From assembly GCA_030144725.1 (NCBI GenBank), contig JASKMD010000006.1:1636586-1700585 (forward strand): DNA of 64,000 nt, in the 5' to 3' direction. The DNA is from Haematococcus lacustris (lineage: Eukaryota; Chlorophyta; Chlorophyceae; Chlamydomonadales; Haematococcaceae). The position numbers and the translations under genes are program-made. The notes beneath the pieces are model-generated. The model worked only from the letters and a program-made list of their open reading frames with translations. It searched no databases and was not told the DNA's origin. Within the stretch, counting starts at the first letter, position 1; each line of letters opens with the position of its first letter. This document shows positions 19,806-31,800 of the stretch, piece after piece.

Positions 19806-21161
19806 AGGCTGGCGTGGGCCCCACCCATGGCGAGAGCAGATGAGCAGGTAGCAGCCACAGGTGACCAGCTGGGGCTGTGACGATGGCAATCAATAATGTG
19901 CGATCTTCATGCGGTCTTTAGTTACACCCATGTGGGTAGGTTGGGGATAAGGAGCAGGTAGTGTAGAGGCAGGGGTGTGATGTGGTTGTGGTTGCCAGGC
20001 TGCTGCTGCACGGCTGTTGTGCAGCTGCACGGCTGTTGTGTCCATGCAACTTAGTTCAGCCGTGCACACGAACAGTGGGCAGTACATGTTTGGGCAACAA
20101 TATCAAGCACCGGAACTGCCCATTAGGGATGGACATGCCCATTGGGGGGTGTTAATGCAGCGCATGGGATGTGGGGGTCATGGTGATGGTGAGTGCTGGC
20201 TGGGTGCATGGTAGTGGTAGGAGCAGCCAGCGAGTGTACTGCTTTGAAGCTGGCAAATTATAAGCTGCTGAGTCATGGGACATGGAGCAGGAGGAACTGG
20301 AGGATGGTGGGGTTTATGCTCCTGAAGCCATCAAATGCCAGCCTGCTGGTCATTCTGGTGTCACTTGGCTGTGGAAGTGTGGGTTTGTGGGGCAGTGAGG
20401 AAGTGGCCTAACACCAAGCTATGAGAGGTGGGCCAGCACTCGACATGGGTGGGGGATGACGTTGTTGCTGGCTTTGCATTTGTTGACTATCGACAAGGGT
20501 GCATGGGGTGGAAGGTGCCCAGGACAATTATCTTAATGGAGTTATCAACATCCACATAACTGGTTCAACAAGTCCTGCGGTCGTCTTTACAAAGGAACGT
20601 GTCAATTGGTGGCTTACACCGCTTAAGCCGTTAGGATTTAGGGGTTGGGGGTTCGGGACGTTCTGCAACGCATTTCCAACTCAATTGTTCTGGAAAGACA
20701 TGTCTGTTCCCTGATGGAACTCGTGGCGGTGCACTCAAAGATGAAATGCATGGCCACTACCCACTTAGTGCATCTCGTGCATGTGCGATCAATGCAAGTA
20801 ACCCCCTCAAACCGAGCCTTCTCCACCCCCAAGTCGCTGTTGCTTACTCTGAACTTAGTGAAGCTCGTGTAAGAAAAGGTGTCCATGCTTGTCAACCTTA
20901 GCCTCGCGTATGTACTCCATGCTTGAATACTACAGAGGAAAATCTTACGTCACATTGTAAAGACATATGCTACACCCAATGCTGAACCATGTCAATGTAA
21001 CATAAACGAAGGCCATGTACATGGAACATACGTATAGCACACCAATACTACCCAATGCTATTCACTACATGCGTGAAAAATCATGTACGCAGGAAAACAC
21101 AACAAATCACGATGTTCAGCATAGCGGTTCCAAAACCTAATCGCATAGGTCATAGCATGGG
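19806..21161. other. Intergenic between convergent AdSL and threonine aldolase genes
   Basis: Contains both 3' flanks. 20500-21060 is visibly more A/T-rich than its surroundings. No gene, RNA or mobile element recognised. Confidence 0.4.
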
Positions 21162-24100
21162 TCAGCACCCGGGGCACAGCTTGCCTTGCACCCTCTGCAG
21201 CGCCGCACAAGCCGTCTCAACTGCACAGTCGTTTACATCGAGATGGGTCACCATGCGCAGCAGCGGGCCGCCCATGCCTGACACCAGCACACTCTCAGCG
21301 GCCATGGCCTCAATCACGGCCTGCGAACACCACAGCAGCCAAGCAAAGTACGGCGGTGGCAAAGGGTCAGAGACAGAGCCAGCGGCAGGGGCAATGGCAG
21401 GGCCAGGGTCCGGGGTAGAGTACCAGGCTTCACAGTCGTCGCTACCCTGTTGCCGCAGCCATCATGCAGCAAAGGCAGCGACAGGATTGCCGCCACCAAG
21501 GTATGTGGTATGTAGTGCAGCAGGCTGGGCAGGGATGTGTACCTGTGCTGAGAGGCCTGGGCCGGCAGTCCAGATCACGAGGTTGGTGGCCACCGGGGCC
21601 ACCTGGGCCACAAACGCTGGGGAGCAGGCCGCTAGTGCAGCTGCTAGGCGCTGAGCCTGCTGGTGGTCGTCAGCTAGCCTGCAAGCAAAGCCGGCCAGGA
21701 TGAAACAGGTGGGACACGGCCAGCCTGACATTGGCTGTTGGCATGCAGCTGAACCTAAACCACGGGTCTCTCTCTCTCTCTCTGCTCCCACAGGCTGCGT
21801 TGGCTGGGCCATGTTACCTGTATTCCTTGTGTTACGTCACTGGCAAACTAGGCACAGCACGGCTGACTAGGCAGGGCAGGCAGACTGGGAACAGCGCAGG
21901 CCCATGCGCGGTGTGCATCTGACCTGAAACAGTGTGGCCTAGCCTAGCAGGTTTGGATTGTGGCAGAACTTTGACACCTAGCGTATGCATCAAGCAAGCC
22001 TAGCTTGGTGGAGAGTCAAGTCACTATGTATTATGCGCTGCAGTGACGCCGGCAGTATCCAACCAGACTACACATCAGCGAATGCCATGTGATGATGCCT
22101 CCTTTGCTGCAGCTGGGGCTGAACTGTACTTGCCCTCTCCCTCACTCTTCCCCCCTCCACACCTGCTCTTCCCCTGCCCTGGCAGCTCATAGCCTGGCAA
22201 ATGCACCAGCTGTTAACCTGCCCCACACCCTTACCTACACCGCTTACTCAGCTCACATCTCTTGCCCACCCATCCATCCTATCCTCCTTCCCTGCTTCTT
22301 GGGGCTCTTTACCAACCTAGTTCAATCCCCCTTCGCCCCTCCCTCCTCCACCTCTCCCTCCACCACCTCTCCTTCCTCCACCTCCACCTCCCTCTCCTAC
22401 ACCTCTTCCTCCTTCACTTCTCCCTCCTCCACCTCTCCCTCCTCCCCCCTAATCACCTCTCCACATTGTGTTCAAGCGCATACAGGCCGGCAGCTGCCAG
22501 GAAGCCAGCCTGGCGCATGCCGCCCCCAAGCACCTTGCGTACACGGTGGGCCCGGGTGATGAAGGCGGAGGAGCCTGGAGGGGTGAGCGAGACAGGCAAG
22601 TTGTGAGGCCTAAACAGGCAAGGCCCTACAGCTGTGGCCATACAGGCAGTTCAGGACTGACAAGATGCATAGAAACTGCACAAAAGTTGAGAGAGAAGTG
22701 AAAGAGAACTAAAAGAGTGAAAGAGTGAAAGAACTGAAAGAGAACTGAAAGAAACAAGAAACTGACAAGATGCATAGAGAATGCATAGAAATTGAAGCAA
22801 GACCTTTAAAGGGGTAGGGGAGCATGAGGCATGGCCTGGCCATGATGGCAGTATGAGGCCTGGCCATGGTGGCACACAGCTCAGGCCAGAGCAGAAGGCT
22901 GACGTGGGCAAGGCTGACCTGGAGCCTTTGCCTATGAGCATATGTGCAATGCACAAGCTCAGACTTTGGCTTCTTGCACATGGCAGAGCACGACTGGGCT
23001 GCAAGGCTGAGTCACAATGAGCCCAGTCACAATCCTGGTGCCACAGCAGGCAGGCAGGTTGGGAGCTGTGAGGCACAGCCCCACTCAGGGCGGGCAGTGC
23101 CAGGCGGCCACCCACCCATCAGCAGTGAGCCCACTGGGCAGCCCAGGCCCTTGGACAGGCAGAGGCTGATGCTGTCAAATAGACAGCCCACGTCACGTGG
23201 CCCATACGCTGCCGTCTCCGCTTCCATCATGGAGGGCGCATGCTCTGCTGTGTGTGGCTGCTGTGCCCCATTCCCGTTGGCAGTAGCTGTTGGCGCTGTG
23301 GGTCCTGTTGCTGGGGTCTGCGGTAAGGTCACTGTCCCACAGCGGGATGCGATGATGGCGTTGAAGAGGCGTGCGCCGTCCAGGTGCAGCTTCAAACCCC
23401 GCTCCCTGCACAACTGCAGGAGCAAGCCGCGGTTGGCAAGCCTGCCTCGAAATGTGCTGCCATCATTGCCGGTGGTTAAACAGTAACAGGACACTAAGAT
23501 GGTGTGTGATAGGGCAGGTGGCGATTGAAACAAGTGAGTGTGAGGAGTGAGGGTGGGAAAGTCGGTGAGTGAGTGTGAAGAGTGAGACTGAGCTTGTGGG
23601 TGGGGATGGAGGCAGGGATGAGAAGGAGCCTGGACAGGGTGGTAGGCTTTGGGAAGAAGCATGAGGCGGCATGGTCTAACAGCACATAGCCCTGGCCCTG
23701 GCAACGCTTCTCTCCACCAGTCCTGCCTGCCAGATTCTCATCCCCCTCCCCACCCTCCCTATCACAGCCAGCAGCACTTGTCCTCCGTTGTTCTCCTAGG
23801 ATTGCTTGCTGTGGCTGCGCCTCAGCACCTGGGCACCTGCGCACCTGGGCAATCTGCGTCATGGTCTGCAGGCTGTAGATTGCGCCTCCCCCCTTGTTGG
23901 TGCTGTTCTCCAGGCACACCAAGGAGGTGCGCGGGTAGTGGGCGTCCTCAGCGTTGATGGCTGCGGCCACCTGCAGCCAGCAGTGGGGCCAACAGTGCAG
24001 TGCACCACAGCCCCCTCACCTGGCACCACAGGGCAGGGCACAGCAGCAGCCACCAGCTCGCATCTGGGTGGGGATAGGGTAGGGCACGAGTATAGACAGC

Positions 24101-25425
24101 GCATGAATAGCATTGCAGGGAAGGGCACAGGGAAGGGCACAGGGAAGGTCCACAGATCAGGCTGATGGTCTGCTCTGATCTAGTCATTTCAGGTTGTTCT
24201 GGCTGTTCAGTCAGCCTGATCAGGCTAGTCACTCTGCCTTGGCCCTGACCTACTAGCAGCTGCCCTGCTGCTCCTGGCCCTGTTCCAGCCCCACCTGCGC
24301 TGCTGTCAGTCGGCCTTTATCGCCAGGCAGAGCGCGGGCTTGAACACCTGGACACACCCACTTGACATGGTCTAACATTAGCCACAACTCTGGCTGCGAC
24401 CTGGCCTGACCTGGCCTTGTCAGCAACTCTACATGCCACTGGCAACGTGGTGCTACATGTTGCTAAATCTCTACACTGTCTACACATACCACATGGCAAT
24501 ACCTACCCTAGGCCTTCACGCATCTGTGGTCAGAGGTGGCCGGGCATAGCTGTGAGAGCATGGATGGGAGCATGGGCTGTGAGAGCTGTGTCTCCACGAC
24601 CTTATGTTTCCTGTCAAAGGTCGGCCTGAACAGCAAAGCATGCAAACTGGAGTCACTACCCTCCGCTGGAGTCCCGGTGCCGGTGCCGGTCATCGAAAGC
24701 AACGGCTGTCAAAGGACAAAGGCAAAGGACAGTGTAAGATCGGACACTATGAATAGCTCAGTTTGCCTCGCTTCTATCTCTTACTCAGCGCGGGCTGGCT
24801 GGCTGTAATAAGCCTCCTCACACACGCCTCCACCATTATGGAGTATACCAGCTGAGTGTGTGTTGGGTGTGGCACCAGCCCCAAGCATTGCCACCTCCTC
24901 CGCCATCAGACACCAGCCTGACCTGAGTTGAAGGCAATTCCTCCCCCTTCATAGCAGTAGATGTGTGCTGTGTCAGAACAGATCAGTTCATCGCCAGGCT
25001 GGGTGTGGACCTGGCAGCAACAGTGCAGCAACAACAACGGCAGACAAGGCCACAAGGGCCGCCTGATATGCCTGCATTGGCTACAACCCTTGCATTGACT
25101 ACAACCCTTCACGCACCTTAATGGCAATTTGATTAGTCATAGTTCCAGACGGGCAGAACAGGGCTGCCTCATATCCAAACATCGCTGCTGCCAAATCCTG
25201 CAGCTTGTTCACAGTAGGGTCGTCACCCCACACATCATCACCAACCTGCGATCAAACCATAACCAGGACGTGGCTCAGCTTACATCATGCTTGCATGTGC
25301 ATGCTGCTTTGGTAACCCACTGGTGCGCTCATCATCGCTGCCAGCATTCCAGGACTGGGTCGCGTGACAGTGTCGGACCGAAAGTCAAGGGCAGTCGCCG
25401 GTTTGGGTCGCGTTTCCGCAGTCAT
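21162..25425 (-). CDS. L-threonine aldolase (PLP-dependent)
   Basis: Cleaves L-threonine or L-allo-threonine to glycine and acetaldehyde. Nine exons on the minus strand, all in phase: 25321-25425, 25117-25245, 24923-25010, 24295-24347, 23837-23970, 23116-23441, 22457-22574, 21543-21678, 21162-21320; 415 residues. Family landmarks in order: FRSDTVTRP (about residue 15), [60 protein letters not shown] (PLP-binding Asp and Arg), and [11 protein letters not shown], whose Lys should form the Schiff base. About 50 low-complexity Thr/Ala/Pro-rich residues sit between ASRCG and the Lys region, where bacterial and yeast enzymes have few; no splice sites were chosen to remove them. No clear targeting peptide precedes the conserved start. 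Confidence 0.92.
22320..22450 (+). repeat. (CTCCACCTC)n polypyrimidine repeat
   Basis: Imperfect 9-12 bp repeats of CTCCACCTC/CTTCCTCC in the intron just 3' of the 22457-22574 exon of the threonine aldolase gene. Confidence 0.8.
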
Positions 25426-26373
25426 GTTGCGCGTTTCTAGGCTCAACCAGCGGTAGGATGCGTTCCACTAGCCTGCGACGCAACAATGTTATACATCCTT
25501 TATTACTCGCACACGGAACGTCACATTTTCAGCAGGCGGAGCAGTGAAGCACCTGTTGCAGCGACAGTATTCAACACGATACCTCAATTGAGACGCGGGC
25601 TCACTCGCACCAACACCCCTAGGCTAACACCATTCCGCCTCGCAGGCTGCCAAGCACTTCCGGAGGGATAAGCTTAGACGGCTTTCCCGTAGGAAGGACA
25701 TCTGTTTGGACTAGGTGGCGACGCACAGGGGTCAGCAGGATGTCACGAACCATGACAGAAAGTCTACTCAACCTCCATAGCAGACCAATCCATAGCAGCA
25801 GGTCTGTCTCAGTACGACACATGTGTTTAACACGAGTGCGTGGGATAATGCACAGTGGAAGGAGAGGACGGTGGGATGAGAGCTGACAGGTTGCCAGGCG
25901 GTAGGCTAATAATGTTGACGTCAACCACCTCACATTCTGCACGGTAACGACCCCTCACACATCCTAACTTCAAGTTGACCTTGCCAGTCATGTCCTACCA
26001 GGCATGCGGGCATGTAGCTGATACATGAAGCACATGACGAGACGCCCTGCAGGGCCTAGCCTCCATCTACCCACACAGCAGCATTCCTGCAAATGGCTAG
26101 TGCTACAGCTGGCTCAGGTAGCTTGAGCTTTTGATTGCAAGGATGCGTCCATGTAGTATGATGTACCGCGTACCCCCTGGCATGACCCACAGCTCCTTGC
26201 CAACCATGCAACTCGTGTGTTGTGGTCAATATCTGACCTGCTGCCCACCGCTGCTGCTTCCATTGGCATGGCTGCATGCACCCACCTCCCTCGCTCTCTG
26301 CTGGTTTGCAAAGCCGCGCATGACTGCCACATGCCCATCATGCCGTGCTGGGTTGAACCGAACCCTTCTTTTG
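25426..26373. other. Intergenic
   Basis: 5' flank of threonine aldolase and 3' flank of the fatty acid hydroxylase. Short open frames on both strands have no recognisable features. Confidence 0.4.
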
Positions 26374-27084
26374 CTACAAGCGCACGCTGCGTGTCATGAA
26401 AAGGACGTCATACATCGGCGAGCTGATACCATATCCCCGGCTGTGGTCCCGAAAGTGGTGTTCCAAGTGCCTGCGCCGCAGCTGCTGCAGGACACCCGGC
26501 AGCCGCTTGGATGCGGTGCAATGCACCAAGTAATGCAGCACATCATACGCCACATAACCCAGGCCCATGCCGCCAAACAGCGGCAAGGCATGGCAGCTGG
26601 GCAGCAGGCTGTGCAGGGCAACGTAGACAGCTGCCACAAGCAGGGAGGCTGGCACGGGAGGGAACACCAAGCGCAGCAGGTCGCTGGGGTACTTGTGGTG
26701 GCAGCCATGGAACAGGAAGTGCAGGGTGATACCCCAGTAGGAGGTCATGCTTGCATGGAACACGAAGCGGTGGATCACGTACTCCAGCAGCTGCCACGCC
26801 AACACACCCAGCACCAGGTAGGTGGCCAAGCCTGGCCAGCTGATCTGGTGCGCTTGCTGGGCAAGGTACATGCAGGTGCTGAACAGGGGGACCCACAGCA
26901 GGGGCACCAGCCACCAGGGCGTCTTGCTGCAGGCCTCGAGAAGGCTGTTGTCGAAGAAGCGGGGCTGGCCAGGCTCAGGGCGCTCCACCCAATCCCAGTA
27001 CTGTGTGCCAAGGTGGCCCACACGGAACACCATTGCTTGCTGGCTGTTGATTGCCTTGCTGTTGGGTAGGGGTGGGCAGACCAT
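26374..27084 (-). CDS. Fatty acid 2-hydroxylase, plant type without cytochrome b5 domain
   Basis: Di-iron ER membrane enzyme that alpha-hydroxylates very-long-chain acyl groups of ceramides. A single exon of 236 residues. ATG at 27084 gives the N-terminus found in plant FAHs, leading into VFRVGHLG, then QPRFFDNSLLEA and a first membrane segment. His boxes: HRFVFH (HX4H), HFLFHGCHHKYPSD, DVLHYLVH, RRRHLEHHF. Hydrophobic stretches sit around WWLVPLLWVPLF, LVLGVLAW, and VPASLLVAAVYVALHSLL. Yeast and animal homologues carry an N-terminal cytochrome b5 domain that is absent here, as in plants. In the third box the usual HH pair reads HC. The frame stays open for 13 codons upstream of the chosen Met, without another ATG. 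Confidence 0.93.
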   Translation of the reverse strand: MVCPPLPNSKAINSQQAMVFRVGHLGTQYWDWVERPEPGQPRFFDNSLLEACSKTPWWLVPLLWVPLFSTCMYLAQQAHQISWPGLATYLVLGVLAWQLLEYVIHRFVFHASMTSYWGITLHFLFHGCHHKYPSDLLRLVFPPVPASLLVAAVYVALHSLLPSCHALPLFGGMGLGYVAYDVLHYLVHCTASKRLPGVLQQLRRRHLEHHFRDHSRGYGISSPMYDVLFMTRSVRL

Positions 27085-28841
27085 CTCTACCACTGCTGAC
27101 GGCTGCTGACTGGTGACAACCAAGCTTGATCCCAGTATCAGGCTGTGACCTGGGCCAGCAGCTTGATTTGTGTTTGGGCTTAGTCCCTGGTGTCTCTATG
27201 ACGCTGGAGGAAAGCACCTCGGCGGTCCGGCGTAAAGGTCCAGCACGCCTGTAGGTGAGCAGAGCCAACACACAGCTCAAGACATGTAGCACATATGTTG
27301 TTCAACTGCATCACCCTGACTCACAAGGACCAGGAAAGCTATGCCAGTGAGGGTGAGGGTGGACCGTGGGTGTGGTAGTGGAAGATAGGCTGCCTCTTGG
27401 CGCGTGGCCTGCATCAACACCCGCGAGCTGAGATCCTATAAACGTCAGAGCCCCGCTAATGCCGTGACTGCACCGTGAATAAAAACGCGAGGCCGATGGT
27501 CATGAAAAGCCGGGTCATGCCCGAGCTTGGCTGCATGTCAAAGTGCACGTCATTGATTGTTTGGCCAGAAGGCTCGCGGAGTATTAAAGGGTCGGCACGC
27601 ATGGGGTTTGAAGATTTTTATTCTTCCTGCAGTAATGGAGATGATACATGCATATTTAAAGCGGTGAGCAGTCACTTGCAGCGAGCAGCCCCGTTCAAGC
27701 ACGCCTGCCTGAAATATATCCTTGGTTGCTTGTGCTTGGGGTGGCATGGAAGGACTTAGCAGTGCCACTGCCTGCACCACCATAATCAGCAAGTACCAAC
27801 GCAAAGGCATAACTAGTTACCTTCTCTATAGGTGGGGTTTTGTCTGTGTTATGTCATGTTCCCATGCACATGGCATGGGCGCCTTCCACTTACACTAATG
27901 CCAGACCCCTGTGACAGGGCTACCATGCATTGATTTGAGCTGATGACAGCTCAAGAGACGGCACATTACTGTCCTGCAGGCTGATGCTGCTGGGCCTTGG
28001 GTGGCCGGTCTCGCAATGAGTATGCCTTGTATGCATCTACATTTGTTTTTGCTTTCTTGGTATCTACTTAACCTTTACTGCCAGCACATACCAGGCTAAT
28101 GGCGCAGGGGGTGGAAGCAACCTCGATACACCTTATGTGAGGATTTATGAGGATGCAGGGCACTACTGCCCACCAATGTTATGTGGGCAGCGGGCCGGGG
28201 GTTTACATACAGGGGGTTTGCTGCCCCAAAATTCCTCACATCCACCTTGGGCATGTTGACGGCTGTGGTCTTCAACGGCAGCTCACACTCATTTAAAAAT
28301 GTCCCTAAACCTCAGAGCAGCAATGTAGCGGCAGCTCCACCTGTGGCAGACAACAGCACCTGTGGTGGCCGAGCAGAGTGTGCCTGGATTTGTACGTTCA
28401 TAGCTGACATTCCCCCTGCCTGTGTACCTCTCGCCCAGACCCTTCAACCCACTAGCACGTGTCATCACTGATGACACGGTTTGAGTATGACATACACCAA
28501 CGTGGTAATGGATGCACATAAGCAGGCCCAAGGCAAAATTAGATCAAGGAGATGCAAGCTGTATGGAAGCTGGTCAGAATGCTGTCAGGAGGCACAACGT
28601 GCATGGTGTCATGTGATGCCTGTAACCCAAATGCCCAGCACCCCGGCCGACCTAAAGGAGGAATACAAGCCCAGTGTGCACCCATCTGTGTTTGCTGACC
28701 TGAAATGCAAGGCCTCTCAGTTTAAAGTGTGCCCAGCTAATCTAGGAGCCTAGTGGCATTGGTGCGTCTGTTTTTGTGCTGTAGACCTGGGTGAGTCCGA
28801 CACTGTGCTGCTTGCATGGAACACTGAGTTTCGTAATAGAG
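27085..28841. other. Intergenic: FAH upstream and cyclase gene 2 3' flank
   Basis: No convincing coding potential on either strand. TTACA at 28203-28207 (TGTAA on the minus strand, the chlorophyte-type polyadenylation signal) lies about 640 bp past the gene 2 stop and could end its transcript; this is a guess. Confidence 0.35.
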
Positions 28842-31800
28842 TCATGCATCAGGCTGCCATTGTGCCCTGCTGAGCTGCAGCCCTGGCACCGTGAGGCCCA
28901 GCCTGTCCGCTGCCTCCAGCTGGGCCCTGCTGGTGTGGGTTGCAAGGGACACCTGAATGAGGGCCACCTGGCCAGGGATGCCACGCAGCTCCACCTGGCC
29001 CAGGTGCTGACCCACAAGGGGCGGCAGCATGTCAGGCAGGGCTAGGGGCTGGCCCCGAGTACGCAGCGTGACAGAGGAACGGTTTCCACCCACACAGCAG
29101 GCTGCTGCAGGTGACAAAGGGGTATGCAGCTGCTGCTGGGCTGCATCCCACAGTGCTGAAGGGCCGCACTGCCCTGCCTGGCTTGCTCCTAGTGAGTTGG
29201 AGCCAACATCCAGCACTGCTGGTGCAGGGTCTGGGCAGCTGGCAGGTGCAAGGGGCCCAAGCAATGAAGGCTCCCTGTGGCTGAATGACACGCTCATCTT
29301 CGGTGTCATTGTGCGATTGGTGCCAGATTTGAGGATGGACAGAGTGGATTCACAACGCTGGCCCTGCGATGACCAGCTGGCAGGGCTGCATGCTGGCAAG
29401 CGGACTGCATCTAGCGCCTGCTCCTGGCTGTGAGCTGCAGGCTGAGGCTTGTAGCTCGCAGCTGCAGTCCACATGGGTTCAGGGCACCACACCTGCAAAC
29501 GACATGCATGCAGACAAGAACATGTCACAAAACGCCATGCAAAGCATGAAGCAGGTGGCTACACTACATGTTGGAGTAGTCCCGCCACACACACGCACCT
29601 GGCCTGACAATGCCAGGCTGTTGATGCGTGCAGCCCTGTTTAGGCAGCGTCCTTTGTAGTTTGCCCGGCCTGTTGCAGGTGTCACCTCGAAGGCAACCTC
29701 GCCAGCGTCTACCCCAGCCTGGGCAGCAGGGCATAGTCAAGCAGCCACTGCTATGGCCAAGGTAGCAAGGCATGTGAAAGACAAGCAGTTGTAAGCCAGC
29801 ATGCACCTGGTCGTGCTGAGCCAAAGCTCTAGCTGCACCTGGCTCACCACCTGCTCACCTTCAGTCTGAGGCCACGCATGAGGCGGACAGAGAAGTGGTC
29901 AGGGGTGGCACTGGGTGTGACGCGGAGTGACTGCCTGTCAGGCTCAACCTCAGCTGCGGCCACTGCTGCCTTCCCCTGGGTTGCTGGAGGCGCTGGGAGG
30001 CTGCCAAGCTGAACAGTGATGTCGTCGGTGCTGACTGTGTCATGGGCAAGTGTGGCTGGCTGCATAGGGGCTGGGGTGTCAAGGGGAGGCTGCAAATGGG
30101 CGGGTTGACCAAACTGGCGCGTCACCACCTCTTCGCCCAGCAAGCTGTCCAGCAGTGCCTGGGGCCAGTCCAGGTCCATGCAGGTGGTGAGGGTGAGCAG
30201 CGCCCAGTGCAGGCACTGCAGGCTGGAGGAGAAGGCGGCCAGCACCATGCCGTCCTCATCCGCAGTGGACACCAAGTAGCCAGCAGGCAGCTGCCGCCCA
30301 GCCACATGCAGCAGCACTCGCTGGGCAGTGGCCTGGTACAGGGCCAGGCACTCCTGCAGGCAGAACAGGCAGGATAGGCACACTAGCTTGCACAACATGA
30401 TTATGCACAGTGCAGGCTTCAGTGCAGGAAGCCAGCTGCAGAGTGTGGGCTTGGACATCAAATCCGGATCCCAAATAACGTAGCCCCTGGTTGTAGGGGA
30501 GATATGCGCTGCCATGGCTCTGCTGACAGGGAGCACCCTAGTAGTCGGCAGGGAGCACCCCTAGCCCTTATGACAGCCCCTCAGCTCACCCGTGCCAGCT
30601 CAGTGTTCCAGGCCCTCAGCTGGGCCATGCCAGCCACTGACATGAAGGCCACAGCAGCAGAGCCCACTGGGGCGTGCAGCACTCCTGGTTGCAGCTGACG
30701 AAGCGTCCTGCACCAGCAACAGGCACTCATAATTGTGGCTGCATCATGATTTGTAAGTGCACGGCGTTCATGCAAAGGAAGGACAGCGCAGCTGCACATG
30801 CGCAAGGTGCAAGCTGTGGTTGCTTGTTGTATGAGCTGTACTAGACGATGTGGGTGGGACAATGTCGAGAAGCATGCTGCGCCATGCCCTGATTCATAGC
30901 GATGTGGGGCAGGGATCCTTGCCTGAGAGGCCCCAGCGCCCAGCTTCTGTGGGTGTGCTGAGGTGTCCGCTGCTTGACGGTGTACAGATCTACAGATGCG
31001 CTGCCACGACCCTCCCCGAGCGCCACGAGGTGCTCGCCGGCATGAACCACACCAATGCCCTTTGACCGCAGTTCCTCAACAGGCAGCTGCACAGACAGAC
31101 AACGAAGCACGTGTGATGGCGAGCTGTTGCCTGAGCCAGTGCAACTATAGCAAGATGATGCATACCTTGAGGAAGGTGGCAGAGCTGACCACTACCTGAC
31201 CTCCATGGGCGCATGCCTATAGAACAGCATGGAAAGGTCGAGTCTCACTGTGTACTGCATGTGATTTGCACTGTGCTCTTACAGGGTAGGATTTTTTCAC
31301 TGCGCACCTGCACTGCCTTGGCCAGCACCAGCGCTGCCCCGCCATATGTGGTCAAGCTGACACCCATTCGACTCTGCACCAGCACCTCGTCAGCAGCCAG
31401 GCCGGTGTGCATGCCCTGCAGCAGGCATGGCGGCACACGTATATGGCTTCACGCAGAAGGCAGTGCTGGTCCTGCAGCTGCCGCAGCTGGCCACTCACCA
31501 CCCTGACTCTTAAGCCAGCCAGCACAGTCAGGGCTGTTGTATCGTGTGGGTCAACCTCCTGGTACTGTGCACACAACCACTGCCAGCCCACCAGGCCCTG
31601 CGCACAAGATGTCATCGAGGTGGGGTGTTGTCCTTTGCCTTCAGCATGCCACCCTGCAAGCAGCTAGCAGAAGCTAACACCACTACCTGCTGCCGCTTAG
31701 AGCTGCCGTCTGCGCCTTGCAGGGCATCAGACTGAGCTGTATTCTGGCGACCTAGGATGCCCATCAAGCCCTGCTCGTCAGTGATAGCAACCAGGAGGGT

